The notes below the pieces were generated by a model, which was not told where the DNA came from, searched no databases, and was given only the letters and a program-made list of their open reading frames with translations. DNA of 24,023 bases from Actinomycetes bacterium (GTDB lineage: Bacteria; Actinomycetota; Acidimicrobiia; Acidimicrobiales; Palsa-688). The translations under genes were made by a program, and so were the position numbers. This document shows, one piece after another, positions 1 through 6,971 of this stretch; position 1 is the stretch's first letter, and every line of letters starts with the position of its first letter. Location: the NCBI GenBank assembly GCA_021808425.1, contig JAKBBS010000034.1:1-24023 (forward strand), given 5' to 3'.

Positions 1-31
1 TCGTCGAGCTCTACTCAAAATAGGAATCCAG

Positions 32-988
32 ATGCTCATCATCCAACGCCCGTCAGTCGAGGCTCTCGGAGAAGAGGCAGCCAACCGGCAGAGCTTTGCC
101 ATCGGCCCCCTCGAGCCGGGCTTCGGCCACACGCTCGGCGTCGCTCTGCGCCGCACGCTTCTCTCGTCAATTCCTGGTGCCGCGATCACAGAGGTGCGCT
201 TCGACGAGGCCCTTCACGAGTTCACGACGGTGCCCGGCGTCAAAGAGGACGTAACCGAGATCATCTTGAACTTGAAGGACGTCGTGCTCGACGTCCAAAG
301 CGACGATCCCGTCACGCTGCGCCTGGACGTAGCCGGACCGGCGACGGTTACCGCCGGGGACATCCCACTCAGCGCCGATGTCGAGATCCGCAACCCAGAG
401 CTCGTCATCGCAAACGTTGCTGCGCACGGTCGCCTCTCGTTCGAGCTCACGGTCGAGCGCGGAACGGGCTACGTGTCCGCGGAGCGCAACAAGCGCTCCG
501 CAGTGATCGGCGTCATCCCGATCGACTCGATTTTCTCCCCGGTCCGGGTTGCTGCATTCAATGTTGAGCCCACCCGGGTCGAGCAGTCGGCCAACTACGA
601 CCGCCTCGTCCTCGACATAACCACCGACGGGTCGATAAGCCCACGCGAGGCTTTGGCCTCGGCGGGAGACACTCTGAGGTCTTTAGTGTCGATCGTCGCG
701 GAAATGAGCGAGCGCCCCCGTGGGCTCGAGCTCGGCGACGTCGGTGTGGTTACCGGCGGATCGCCTGATATGGACCTCCCGATCGAGGACCTGGACCTCT
801 CGGAGCGGCCCCGCAACTGTTTGAAGCGCGCGCAGATCAACACGGTCGGCGAGCTGATACTGCGAAGCGAGGAAGACCTTCTCGCCATAACGAACTTCGG
901 ACAGAAGTCCCTCGACGAGGTCCTCGCGAAGCTCGACGAGCGGGGACTTGCCCTGCAGCCCGGCGTCCACGACGGAGGATTGCGATGA
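32..988 (+). CDS. rpoA: DNA-directed RNA polymerase subunit alpha
   Basis: This 318-residue protein is the alpha subunit of RNA polymerase. It dimerises through its N-terminal domain to nucleate assembly of beta and beta', and it contacts promoter DNA and activators through its C-terminal domain. The N-terminal domain shows the family's FAIGPLEPGFGHTLGVALRR segment near residues 22-41 and the VPGVKEDVTEI loop. The C-terminal helix-hairpin-helix domain (about 250-310) has the typical pattern SERPRNCLKRAQINTVGEL followed by LLAITNFGQKSLDEV. The ATG at 32 has an AGGA ribosome-binding site at 22-25, six bases upstream. The stop codon overlaps the rplQ start as ATGA at 985-988, so the two are translationally coupled. 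In actinobacteria this gene usually follows rpsD, which would lie just left of the window. Identity is essentially certain. Confidence 0.98.
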   Translation: MLIIQRPSVEALGEEAANRQSFAIGPLEPGFGHTLGVALRRTLLSSIPGAAITEVRFDEALHEFTTVPGVKEDVTEIILNLKDVVLDVQSDDPVTLRLDVAGPATVTAGDIPLSADVEIRNPELVIANVAAHGRLSFELTVERGTGYVSAERNKRSAVIGVIPIDSIFSPVRVAAFNVEPTRVEQSANYDRLVLDITTDGSISPREALASAGDTLRSLVSIVAEMSERPRGLELGDVGVVTGGSPDMDLPIEDLDLSERPRNCLKRAQINTVGELILRSEEDLLAITNFGQKSLDEVLAKLDERGLALQPGVHDGGLR

Positions 989-1365
989 GCACGCTGCCCG
1001 GACGTCCGAAGAAGGGACGCCGCTTCGGCGGCGACGCCGAGCACCAAAAGGCGATGATCGCCAACATGGTGGCCTCGCTGATCGCTGCCGAGGCGATCGT
1101 CACGACCGAGGCGAAAGCCAAATATCTGCGGCCGGTCGTCGAGAAGTGCGTGACCAAGGCGAAGAAGGCGTCCGCAAACGAGGAGAGGGCGGTCCACCTG
1201 CAGAGACAGGTCGTCGCGCTGATCCGCGACAAGGACATGGCTCACAAGTTGTTCTCCGAGATCGGTCCGCGCTACGCCGAGCGTGCCGGAGGATACACCC
1301 GGATCCTCAAGCTGGGCCCCCGCCACGGTGACAACGCGCCGATGGCGCGCATCGAGTTCGTCTAG
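985..1365 (+). CDS. rplQ: 50S ribosomal protein L17
   Basis: This 126-residue basic protein is ribosomal protein L17, a component of the large subunit near the peptide exit tunnel. The family start is seen as PGRPKKGRRFGGDAEHQKAM, followed by the helix that ends in LIAAEAIVTTEAKAKYLRP and the C-terminal segment GGYTRILKLGPRHGDNAPMARIEFV, which is typical for L17. The ATG at 985 overlaps the rpoA stop by four bases and has a strong GGAGG at 974-978, six bases upstream and inside the rpoA coding sequence. Length is normal for the family. It is the middle gene of the rpoA-rplQ-truA run. Confidence 0.98.
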   Translation: MSTLPGRPKKGRRFGGDAEHQKAMIANMVASLIAAEAIVTTEAKAKYLRPVVEKCVTKAKKASANEERAVHLQRQVVALIRDKDMAHKLFSEIGPRYAERAGGYTRILKLGPRHGDNAPMARIEFV

Positions 1366-1411
1366 CCCCCGAGGTCATCGGGCCGCATCGTCTGAGGGTG
1401 CAGCCCTGACC

Positions 1412-2233
1412 TTGTTCTCCGATCAGGCGGCGCCGAAGGCCGCGGCAGCGGTTACCGAGAGGCCTACGAGGCGCCTGCGGATGCTCGTCGCCTACGACGG
1501 AACCGGCTTCCACGGCTTCGCCGCCCAACCGGGGGTCGTCACGGTCGCGGGTGCCCTCTCTGGAGCGCTCGAGCGCTACCTGCGCCACGCCGTCGACATC
1601 ACTTGCGCCGGGCGTACCGACGCGGGCGTGCATGCTTGGGGCCAGGTCGTGTCTTTCGAAGCCCGCGACGACGTGGAGCCCGAGGCGCTGCAGCGAGTAG
1701 TCAACAGGGCGCTTCGGCCTTCGGTCGTCGTGCGATCAGTTGCGCTCGGCGAGCCGTCGTTCGACGCGAGGCGCTCGGCGACGTCCCGGCTTTACCGCTA
1801 CAGCATCCTCAACACGGTTCAGGCCGACCCGTTCTCGTCGTCCACGTCGTGGCACGTGTCCGGCCATCTCGACGTGTCGTCGATGAGACTCGCTGCGGAT
1901 GCGCTCATCGGTGAGCACGACTTCGCGTCGTTCTGCCGGCGACCTACGGACCCGAACGCCTCGACCGTAAGGGTGGTCACCGACGCCCGATGGATAGACG
2001 GAGGAGACGGGCGTCTGCGCTTCGAGATCGAAGCGTCGTCTTTCTGCCACCAGATGGTGCGCTCGATCGTGGGCACCTTGGTGGACGTCGGATCGGGCAG
2101 GAAAAAGGCGGGGCAGATGACGTCGATCCTTCGCGCCCGCTCACGGTCCGCTGCAGGCAACTTGGCGCCCCCGCACGGCCTGTGCCTGTGGGAGGTTCGC
2201 TACGGGGGTCAGTCGACTTCGATCGCGTGGTGA
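1412..2233 (+). CDS. truA: tRNA pseudouridine(38-40) synthase TruA
   Basis: TruA converts uridine to pseudouridine at positions 38-40 of the tRNA anticodon stem-loop. The strand LVAYDGTGFHGF and the catalytic motif CAGRTDAGVHAWGQV are clear; the catalytic aspartate is Asp70 when counted from 1412. The later motif SFCHQMVRSIVGTLVDVG is also typical of the family. The start is uncertain. The frame is open from 1283, but that would overlap rplQ by about 80 bases. A TTG at 1412 gives 273 residues with a GAGGG 13 bases upstream. An ATG at 1481 gives 250 residues with GAGG nine bases upstream, but trims the first beta strand slightly. The 3' end overlaps the convergent ilvA gene by 25 bp. Function is certain; the first 23 residues are not. 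Confidence 0.93.
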   Translation: MFSDQAAPKAAAAVTERPTRRLRMLVAYDGTGFHGFAAQPGVVTVAGALSGALERYLRHAVDITCAGRTDAGVHAWGQVVSFEARDDVEPEALQRVVNRALRPSVVVRSVALGEPSFDARRSATSRLYRYSILNTVQADPFSSSTSWHVSGHLDVSSMRLAADALIGEHDFASFCRRPTDPNASTVRVVTDARWIDGGDGRLRFEIEASSFCHQMVRSIVGTLVDVGSGRKKAGQMTSILRARSRSAAGNLAPPHGLCLWEVRYGGQSTSIAW

Positions 2234-3435
2234 CCGACGGCTTCTAGGGCTTCGATCACTTCACTATGATGGGCGCGGTCGCGCGTCTCGACGGTCACCT
2301 GTATCTCGACCTGGCCGACCCCGAGCGGTCGCCCATTGCGGTGGTGTTCCACGTCGAGCACGTTGAGACCCAACCGGGCGAGGTCGGCCGTCACCGATGC
2401 GAGGGAGCCTGCCCGGTCTCCGACCACGACGCGAAGCGTCAGGTAGCGTCCCGCCGCTGAGAGTCCGTGGTCGATGAGCTTGCCGAGCAGCATCGGGTCG
2501 ACGTTGCCGCCTGAGAGAACGACGACGACGGGCCCCTCGCCTTCGACGCGGCCGGCGGCTAACGCCGCCAGTCCGACCGCGCCGGCGGGTTCGACGACAG
2601 CCTTGAGGCGTTCGACTGCCAGCAGCATCGCCCGGCTTATCTCCTCCTCGTCGACTGTGATGACCTCGTCGACGAAGGCCTCGGCGTGGGCGAGCGTCAA
2701 CTCGCTAACGCAGCGCACGGCGATCCCGTCGGCCATTGTCGCCATGGAAGCCAACGCGACCGGCTGCCCTGCCGCCAGGGCGGCGGTCATCGAAGCGGCG
2801 CCGGCCGCCTCGACACCCACCACCCGCGGCCGGCTCCCTGCTCCAGCACCGGCCCGCCACGAGGACGCTACGGCGCCGGCGACACCAGCGAGGAGGCCAC
2901 CCCCACCTACTGGCACCAGGATGACCTCGGCCCCGGGGGCCTCCTCGGCAAGCTCCAGCCCTATAGTTCCTTGGCCGGCGATCACGTCAAGATGGTCGAA
3001 CGGGGCTACGAACGTCGCACCCGATTCGCGCGAATAGGAGCGTGCCGCGTCGAGGGAATCATCGAGGATCCGTCCCTCCAGGCGCACCGTAGCCCCGTAA
3101 CCGCGTGTGGCGTTGATCTTGGGGAGGGAGGCGCCTTCGGGCATGAAAATCGTCGCATGCCGCCCCGTCATCGAGGCCGCGAGTGCGACTCCTTGTGCGT
3201 GGTTTCCCGCCGACGCGGCGACTACCTCCTGGCCCGCGGGTAGCTGGCATATAAGGTTGTAGGCGCCTCGGATTTTGAACGAGCCTGTCCTTTGGCGGAA
3301 CTCCGCCTTGACGAGCACGTTCCGCCCGGCGAGCACGCTGAGCGAGTCGGATGTGTATGCGGGCACCGGCTTTACCACCGGAGCTATCCGGCGGCGGGCC
3401 GCCAGGATCGACTCCACACCTACGAGCGGGCTCAC
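2209..3435 (-). CDS. ilvA: Threonine ammonia-lyase (threonine dehydratase) with C-terminal ACT domain
   Basis: This 408-residue PLP enzyme deaminates L-threonine to 2-oxobutyrate, the first step from threonine toward isoleucine. The PLP lysine is Lys54 in TGSFKIRGAYN, the substrate loop reads SAGNHAQG (76-82), and the phosphate-binding glycine loop is GGGGLLAG (177-184). A single ACT domain fills about residues 330-408, starting near YLTLRVVVGDRAGSL. This is the short form seen in many actinobacteria, rather than the roughly 510-residue form with two ACT-like repeats, so the effector response cannot be read from the sequence. The start is a GTG at 3433-3435 with no obvious Shine-Dalgarno. A role in threonine or serine catabolism (TdcB-like) is also possible. 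It is followed by no partner biosynthetic gene here and is convergent with truA. Confidence 0.92.
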   Translation of the reverse strand: MSPLVGVESILAARRRIAPVVKPVPAYTSDSLSVLAGRNVLVKAEFRQRTGSFKIRGAYNLICQLPAGQEVVAASAGNHAQGVALAASMTGRHATIFMPEGASLPKINATRGYGATVRLEGRILDDSLDAARSYSRESGATFVAPFDHLDVIAGQGTIGLELAEEAPGAEVILVPVGGGGLLAGVAGAVASSWRAGAGAGSRPRVVGVEAAGAASMTAALAAGQPVALASMATMADGIAVRCVSELTLAHAEAFVDEVITVDEEEISRAMLLAVERLKAVVEPAGAVGLAALAAGRVEGEGPVVVVLSGGNVDPMLLGKLIDHGLSAAGRYLTLRVVVGDRAGSLASVTADLARLGLNVLDVEHHRNGRPLGVGQVEIQVTVETRDRAHHSEVIEALEAVGHHAIEVD

Positions 3436-3494
3436 GCGGCGACCCCGGGCGATATCAAACCGAGGTGGCGAATGCCACGGGAGTAACGAGGCGC

Positions 3495-4385
3495 CTAATT
3501 CGCCCGGGCTGCAGCGTCCCTTGAGGCCCGCCAGAGTGCGAGCTGGCGTGCAGCAGCGGCTTCGCTGTCTCGATCATGGTTCTGCGCGGCTTTCTCGTCG
3601 TTTCGTAGCCACTGGACGAACACGGAGATCGTAGCGTAGAGCGCCACCGTCTCCCCGGCCACCCACAAGACAGCCGCTCCTAGGTGCAAGCTTGCGAGCG
3701 AGATGTCCGGCGTAATGCGTGAACGTTCACTCTGCAGGGTCATGCCAAGAATCCCGAAGACCGGGAAGGTGAGCATCAGGTAGAGGATGCGCTGCCAGTA
3801 CCCGAGGCGCCACGGAGAGCGGTCCACCCCGGCGACAACCCACCAGAACCCGACGCCGACTACTACCAGTGCGGCGGTCACCGCTTGGCGGACCAACGGG
3901 TTGGCGAGGAACTCGCCGAAGAGACCCGTAAAGAAAAGGGCTAGCACGGAGCCGGTGTAGATCACCCAGGTGACGACGGGGAACGTCACCGCACGAGCCG
4001 CGCGGTTCGCTAGAAGGGAGTCGATTCGGCTGCTCCTCGCCGACGGCTCGCCGCGTGAGACCGACGCCATCTCGGCGAGGCGAAGTGGGGCGCCGAGTAC
4101 CACCAGTCCGGGACCGACTAGTCCGAGCGATAGGTACAAAAAGCCGGCGGCCGTGAAATTCGATGTGGCGAAGGCCGCCAAACCCGAGGTTGCCGACACG
4201 AAGATCACGATCCCACCCCCAACGAACGCCAGCGTCCTTGCAGGCGCCCAAGCCTGTCCGCGCCGTGTCACTCGTCGCACGCAGCGCAGGTACCATGCGA
4301 CGGAATATGCCACAACCACGATCGTGACCGGCTGAAATTGCGGGTCGGTTATGAACGAAGGAGGCGCAAGCGGCCCTGAAGCCAT
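3495..4385 (-). CDS. CtaG-family (caa3-type) cytochrome c oxidase assembly-like membrane protein, histidine-poor
   Basis: This 296-residue protein has about seven hydrophobic segments (near 20-33, 51-73, 77-100, 131-152, 163-185, 193-214 and 228-258) and a charged cytoplasmic tail rich in Ala and Arg. The third segment, with GPGLVVLGAPLRL, and the last, with LWVAGETVAL and WLRNDEKAAQ, match the layout of the CtaG/caa3 family, which takes part in copper delivery to cytochrome oxidase. It lies beside ctaE and divergent from it, which supports a respiratory role. Unusually, the motif remembered for the family as FSAHMVQHxLL reads FTAAGFLYLSL here (77-87), so both histidines are replaced by Ala80 and Tyr84. 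Copper binding by the usual route is therefore doubtful. No Shine-Dalgarno is visible; a TACCAT box lies exactly seven bases upstream of the ATG. Family assignment is fairly secure, function is not. Confidence 0.75.
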   Translation of the reverse strand: MASGPLAPPSFITDPQFQPVTIVVVAYSVAWYLRCVRRVTRRGQAWAPARTLAFVGGGIVIFVSATSGLAAFATSNFTAAGFLYLSLGLVGPGLVVLGAPLRLAEMASVSRGEPSARSSRIDSLLANRAARAVTFPVVTWVIYTGSVLALFFTGLFGEFLANPLVRQAVTAALVVVGVGFWWVVAGVDRSPWRLGYWQRILYLMLTFPVFGILGMTLQSERSRITPDISLASLHLGAAVLWVAGETVALYATISVFVQWLRNDEKAAQNHDRDSEAAAARQLALWRASRDAAARAN

Positions 4386-4392
4386 CGTTTTG

Positions 4393-4398
4393 ATGGTA
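4393..4398 (-). promoter_or_regulatory. Possible -10 box for a leaderless ctaG-like transcript
   Basis: On the minus strand TACCAT is followed by exactly seven bases and then the ATG of the CtaG-like gene. A TANNNT box six to seven bases before a start codon without a Shine-Dalgarno is the usual sign of leaderless transcripts in actinobacteria. I see no convincing -35 box. Confidence 0.35.
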
Positions 4399-4497
4399 GC
4401 CCCAAAGCGGTCTTATCGGCCCGCACTGCGCTCGGTACCCGCGTGGCGGCCGCTCAGTTTGGGGTTTGAGCCTCCCATTGTGTAGAAATAAGGAACA

Positions 4498-5115
4498 GTG
4501 ACTGCGATTACCACCACCGGTCCGCTCGCGCCCGAGACTGGCACGCTCAGGCAGGTTGATCCCTCGATGTACCGGCCGAAGCTGCTGCAGGTCGGCGTCA
4601 TCGTCTGGCTGGCGTCGGAGCTTATGTTCTTCTCCGGCCTTTTCGCCGCCTACTTCAGCCTCCGCTCCGCGACCAGGCCGTGGCCACCTAAAGGGGACAT
4701 CCTCGACGTCCCGCCGGTGCTGGTGGCGACGATCCTCCTGGTGCTGTCGTCTTTCACGATGCAATACGGGGTGCACAGGGCCATCAAGGGTTCCAAGTGG
4801 GGTTTCATCGGCTGGACGGCCATGACTTTCGTCTTGGGCGGACTCTTCGAGGGAATGCAGATCTCGGACTACCTCAGCCGGCCCTTCTCGATCAGCAGGG
4901 ATGCGTACGGCTCTGCCTTCTACACTCTCACCGGCTTCCACTTCCTCCACGTAGCGGGTGGTCTTGTGGCGATGATCATCGTCGGTGTGCGCGTTTACCG
5001 TACCCCCCGCTTCGGGCACCGGACCATGCCGGCGATCGAGATGCTCTCCTACTACTGGCACTTCGTCGACGTGGTGTGGGTAGCTATGTTCCTTGCAATC
5101 TTCGTCCTGAAATGA
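4498..5115 (+). CDS. ctaE: Cytochrome c oxidase subunit III
   Basis: This 205-residue membrane protein is subunit III of the aa3 cytochrome c oxidase, which stabilises the catalytic core. It has five hydrophobic helices, and the family motifs are seen: IVWLASELMFFSGLFAAYFS in the first helix with its conserved glutamate, LTGFHFLHVAGGL in the fourth, and YYWHFVDVVWVAMF in the last. Length is typical of the short actinobacterial form without the two extra N-terminal helices. The GTG start at 4498 has AGGA at 4491-4494, a rather tight spacing. It leads the ctaE-qcrC-qcrA-qcrB cluster, the same order as in mycobacteria and corynebacteria, and its stop overlaps the qcrC ATG as ATGA. The 112-bp gap upstream is shared with the divergent ctaG-like gene and must hold both promoters. 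A weak TTGGGG-18-TAGAAA pair at 4459-4488 is possible. Confidence 0.96.
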   Translation: MTAITTTGPLAPETGTLRQVDPSMYRPKLLQVGVIVWLASELMFFSGLFAAYFSLRSATRPWPPKGDILDVPPVLVATILLVLSSFTMQYGVHRAIKGSKWGFIGWTAMTFVLGGLFEGMQISDYLSRPFSISRDAYGSAFYTLTGFHFLHVAGGLVAMIIVGVRVYRTPRFGHRTMPAIEMLSYYWHFVDVVWVAMFLAIFVLK

Positions 5116-5963
5116 TCATGCGACTGCTCAAAAATCTACGAAACCGCCGCATTCTGATCGGGCCTGCCATCCTGTTTGGCCTCGCCATGGTCGCCTTCTC
5201 CGTCTTGACTCTCACACAGTCGGGGGCGAAAGCGCAGGAGGCGCTGGTGAGCACAAACCCGAACGACATAGCAGCCGGTGCGGTCCTCTATTCGGAGCAC
5301 TGCCAAAGCTGCCACGGCTACCAGGGTGAAGGCGGAGTGGTGGGCGGCGCACCGGCGCTCGTCGACAAGGGCGCCGCAGCTGCGAACTTCTACCTCACGA
5401 CCGGTCGGATGCCGCTCAACGCTGCGAACAACGAGGCACTCCGCCACCACCCGTTGTTCAACGCTGCGCAGATCCGTGAGCTGGACGCCTACATCAACGC
5501 ACTCCCGCAGATCACGGGCATCGGGGGATCGGGGCCGACCATCCCGAGCGTCGAGCCGCTGTGCGCTAATCAAGGGACGCTCGCTGCGCAAAGCGAGAAG
5601 GGCTGCGTGACACTCTCGGAAGGACAGCAGCTTTTCTCGATCAACTGCGCGCAATGCCACCAGGCTGCCGGGTCGGGGAACATCCTGTCGAATGGGAACG
5701 TCATCCCCTCGCTCAACAACGCAACCATCACCCAGGTTGCCGAAGCTCCGCTGGTCGGCCCGAAGCCGATGCCAATCTTCACCGAGCTTTCACACGCGCA
5801 GATCTCGGCGATAGCCCAGTACGTGGCCTACCTCCACCATGCACCGAACCCCGGCGGCTTTGCGATCGGGCGGATAGGTCCCGTCGCCGAAGGCTTCGTT
5901 GCGATCCTCGGTGGTTTCTGCCTGCTGTGGTTCGCCGCACGGATGATAGGTAACAGAGGATGA
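5112..5963 (+). CDS. qcrC: Cytochrome bc1 complex diheme cytochrome c subunit
   Basis: QcrC is the diheme c-type subunit that carries electrons from the Rieske protein to CuA of the oxidase within the actinobacterial bcc-aa3 supercomplex, taking the place of a soluble cytochrome c. The 283-residue protein has an N-terminal signal or anchor helix (about 14-34), two heme-attachment motifs CQSCH (64-68) and CAQCH (179-183), methionine-containing segments GRMPL and KPMPIF after each motif as likely axial ligands, and a C-terminal helix (about 258-278). An extra cysteine pair between the two domains (EPLCANQ and EKGCVTL) probably forms a disulfide. The ATG at 5112 overlaps the ctaE stop; a second ATG at 5118 is also possible. 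The stop overlaps qcrA as ATGA. Confidence 0.96.
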   Translation: MIMRLLKNLRNRRILIGPAILFGLAMVAFSVLTLTQSGAKAQEALVSTNPNDIAAGAVLYSEHCQSCHGYQGEGGVVGGAPALVDKGAAAANFYLTTGRMPLNAANNEALRHHPLFNAAQIRELDAYINALPQITGIGGSGPTIPSVEPLCANQGTLAAQSEKGCVTLSEGQQLFSINCAQCHQAAGSGNILSNGNVIPSLNNATITQVAEAPLVGPKPMPIFTELSHAQISAIAQYVAYLHHAPNPGGFAIGRIGPVAEGFVAILGGFCLLWFAARMIGNRG

Positions 5964-6967
5964 CCGACACAGTCGACACCCAGCCGACTCCGTTCGGGCG
6001 CAACCCTCGCCACTTCGGGATCGATCCCGGCGAGCGTTGGCCCGACGACGTCCCCATGGACCAAGACGACACGCACTGGCGCTACGAGAGCGACCCGAAA
6101 GGGGCCCGCAAGGCGGAGCGGCGGATCGCCGCAGCGTGGACCGTAACCATGCTCGCGTCCGTCGGCCTCGCAGTCGTGTATGTCGACGGGGCGAACAACG
6201 TGCTCGCCGGTTTGTGCTGGGGGCTCGCCTTCGGAGGCCTCGGAATCGGGATGCTCCTCTGGGCGCGTGACCTGATGCCGGGCCACGACGTGATTGCAAG
6301 CCGTGGGCATCACAACGTCAGCTCCGAAGCGGACAGGGTCGCCGTCGCCGAGTCGCTCGGGCGTGGACTCGACCCGATGGCGCGCAGGCCCTTCCTCTTC
6401 AAAATGCTTGGGGCTGTCGGCGGGGTCTTCGGGATCGCCATCGCCTTCCCCATAGCGTCCCTCGGACCGCGCCCCCACCGCAACCTCTACAAGACCGCAT
6501 GGGGTAAAGGCGTTCGCGCCGTAACCCAGGACGGAACGCCAGTGAAGCCGTCGGACCTGCCTTACAACGGCATCCTCACCGTTTTCCCCGAGACCAACAT
6601 CCACGACGCACTCGCGCCGACGTTGCTGATCAACCTCGGGAACCTCGACAACGAGACCCCGCCGGAGCGAGTCGGATGGAACATCCCGATCGACGGTAAG
6701 ACAGGGATCATCGCTGTCTCGAAGATCTGCACCCACGCAGGATGCCCGGCCAGCCTCTACAACGTCGTGACGCACCAGCTCGTCTGCCCGTGCCATTACT
6801 CGACCTTCGACGTGCTGCAGATCTGCAAGCCGATCTTTGGCCCGGCGCCGCGTGGTCTTCCCCAACTGCCGTTAGCCGTCGACGCTCAGGGTTACATCGT
6901 GTCCCAGGCCGATTACAGCTCTGCAGGCGGCGGCCCTGTCGGCCCTGGATTCTGGAACAGGGGGTAA
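5960..6967 (+). CDS. qcrA: Cytochrome bc1 complex Rieske iron-sulfur subunit
   Basis: QcrA takes the first electron from menaquinol and passes it to QcrC through a [2Fe-2S] cluster. The 335-residue protein has a long charged N-terminal region, three hydrophobic helices (about 55-75, 80-103 and 145-168), the actinobacterial pattern, and then the Rieske domain. Cluster ligands are Cys257 and His259 in CTHAGCP and Cys276 and His279 in CPCHYSTFDV; Cys262 and Cys278 form the usual disulfide. The segment between the third helix and the cluster is longer than in mitochondrial Rieske proteins, as is normal in this phylum. The ATG overlaps the qcrC stop by four bases and AGAGG directly abuts it. qcrB follows after four bases. 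Confidence 0.97.
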   Translation: MTDTVDTQPTPFGRNPRHFGIDPGERWPDDVPMDQDDTHWRYESDPKGARKAERRIAAAWTVTMLASVGLAVVYVDGANNVLAGLCWGLAFGGLGIGMLLWARDLMPGHDVIASRGHHNVSSEADRVAVAESLGRGLDPMARRPFLFKMLGAVGGVFGIAIAFPIASLGPRPHRNLYKTAWGKGVRAVTQDGTPVKPSDLPYNGILTVFPETNIHDALAPTLLINLGNLDNETPPERVGWNIPIDGKTGIIAVSKICTHAGCPASLYNVVTHQLVCPCHYSTFDVLQICKPIFGPAPRGLPQLPLAVDAQGYIVSQADYSSAGGGPVGPGFWNRG

Positions 6968-6971
6968 GGCG

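Noticed and set aside
1283..1411. The upstream part of the truA open frame.
   Set aside because: It overlaps rplQ by more than 80 bases and encodes a low-complexity Ser/Arg stretch absent from TruA proteins.
3727..5061. A 444-codon minus-strand frame crossing the ctaG-ctaE gap.
   Set aside because: It runs antisense to ctaE and out of frame with the CtaG-like gene, and has no recognisable motif.
5828..6865. A 345-codon minus-strand frame opposite qcrA.
   Set aside because: It is antisense to a gene with complete Rieske ligands; the composition is that of a shadow frame.
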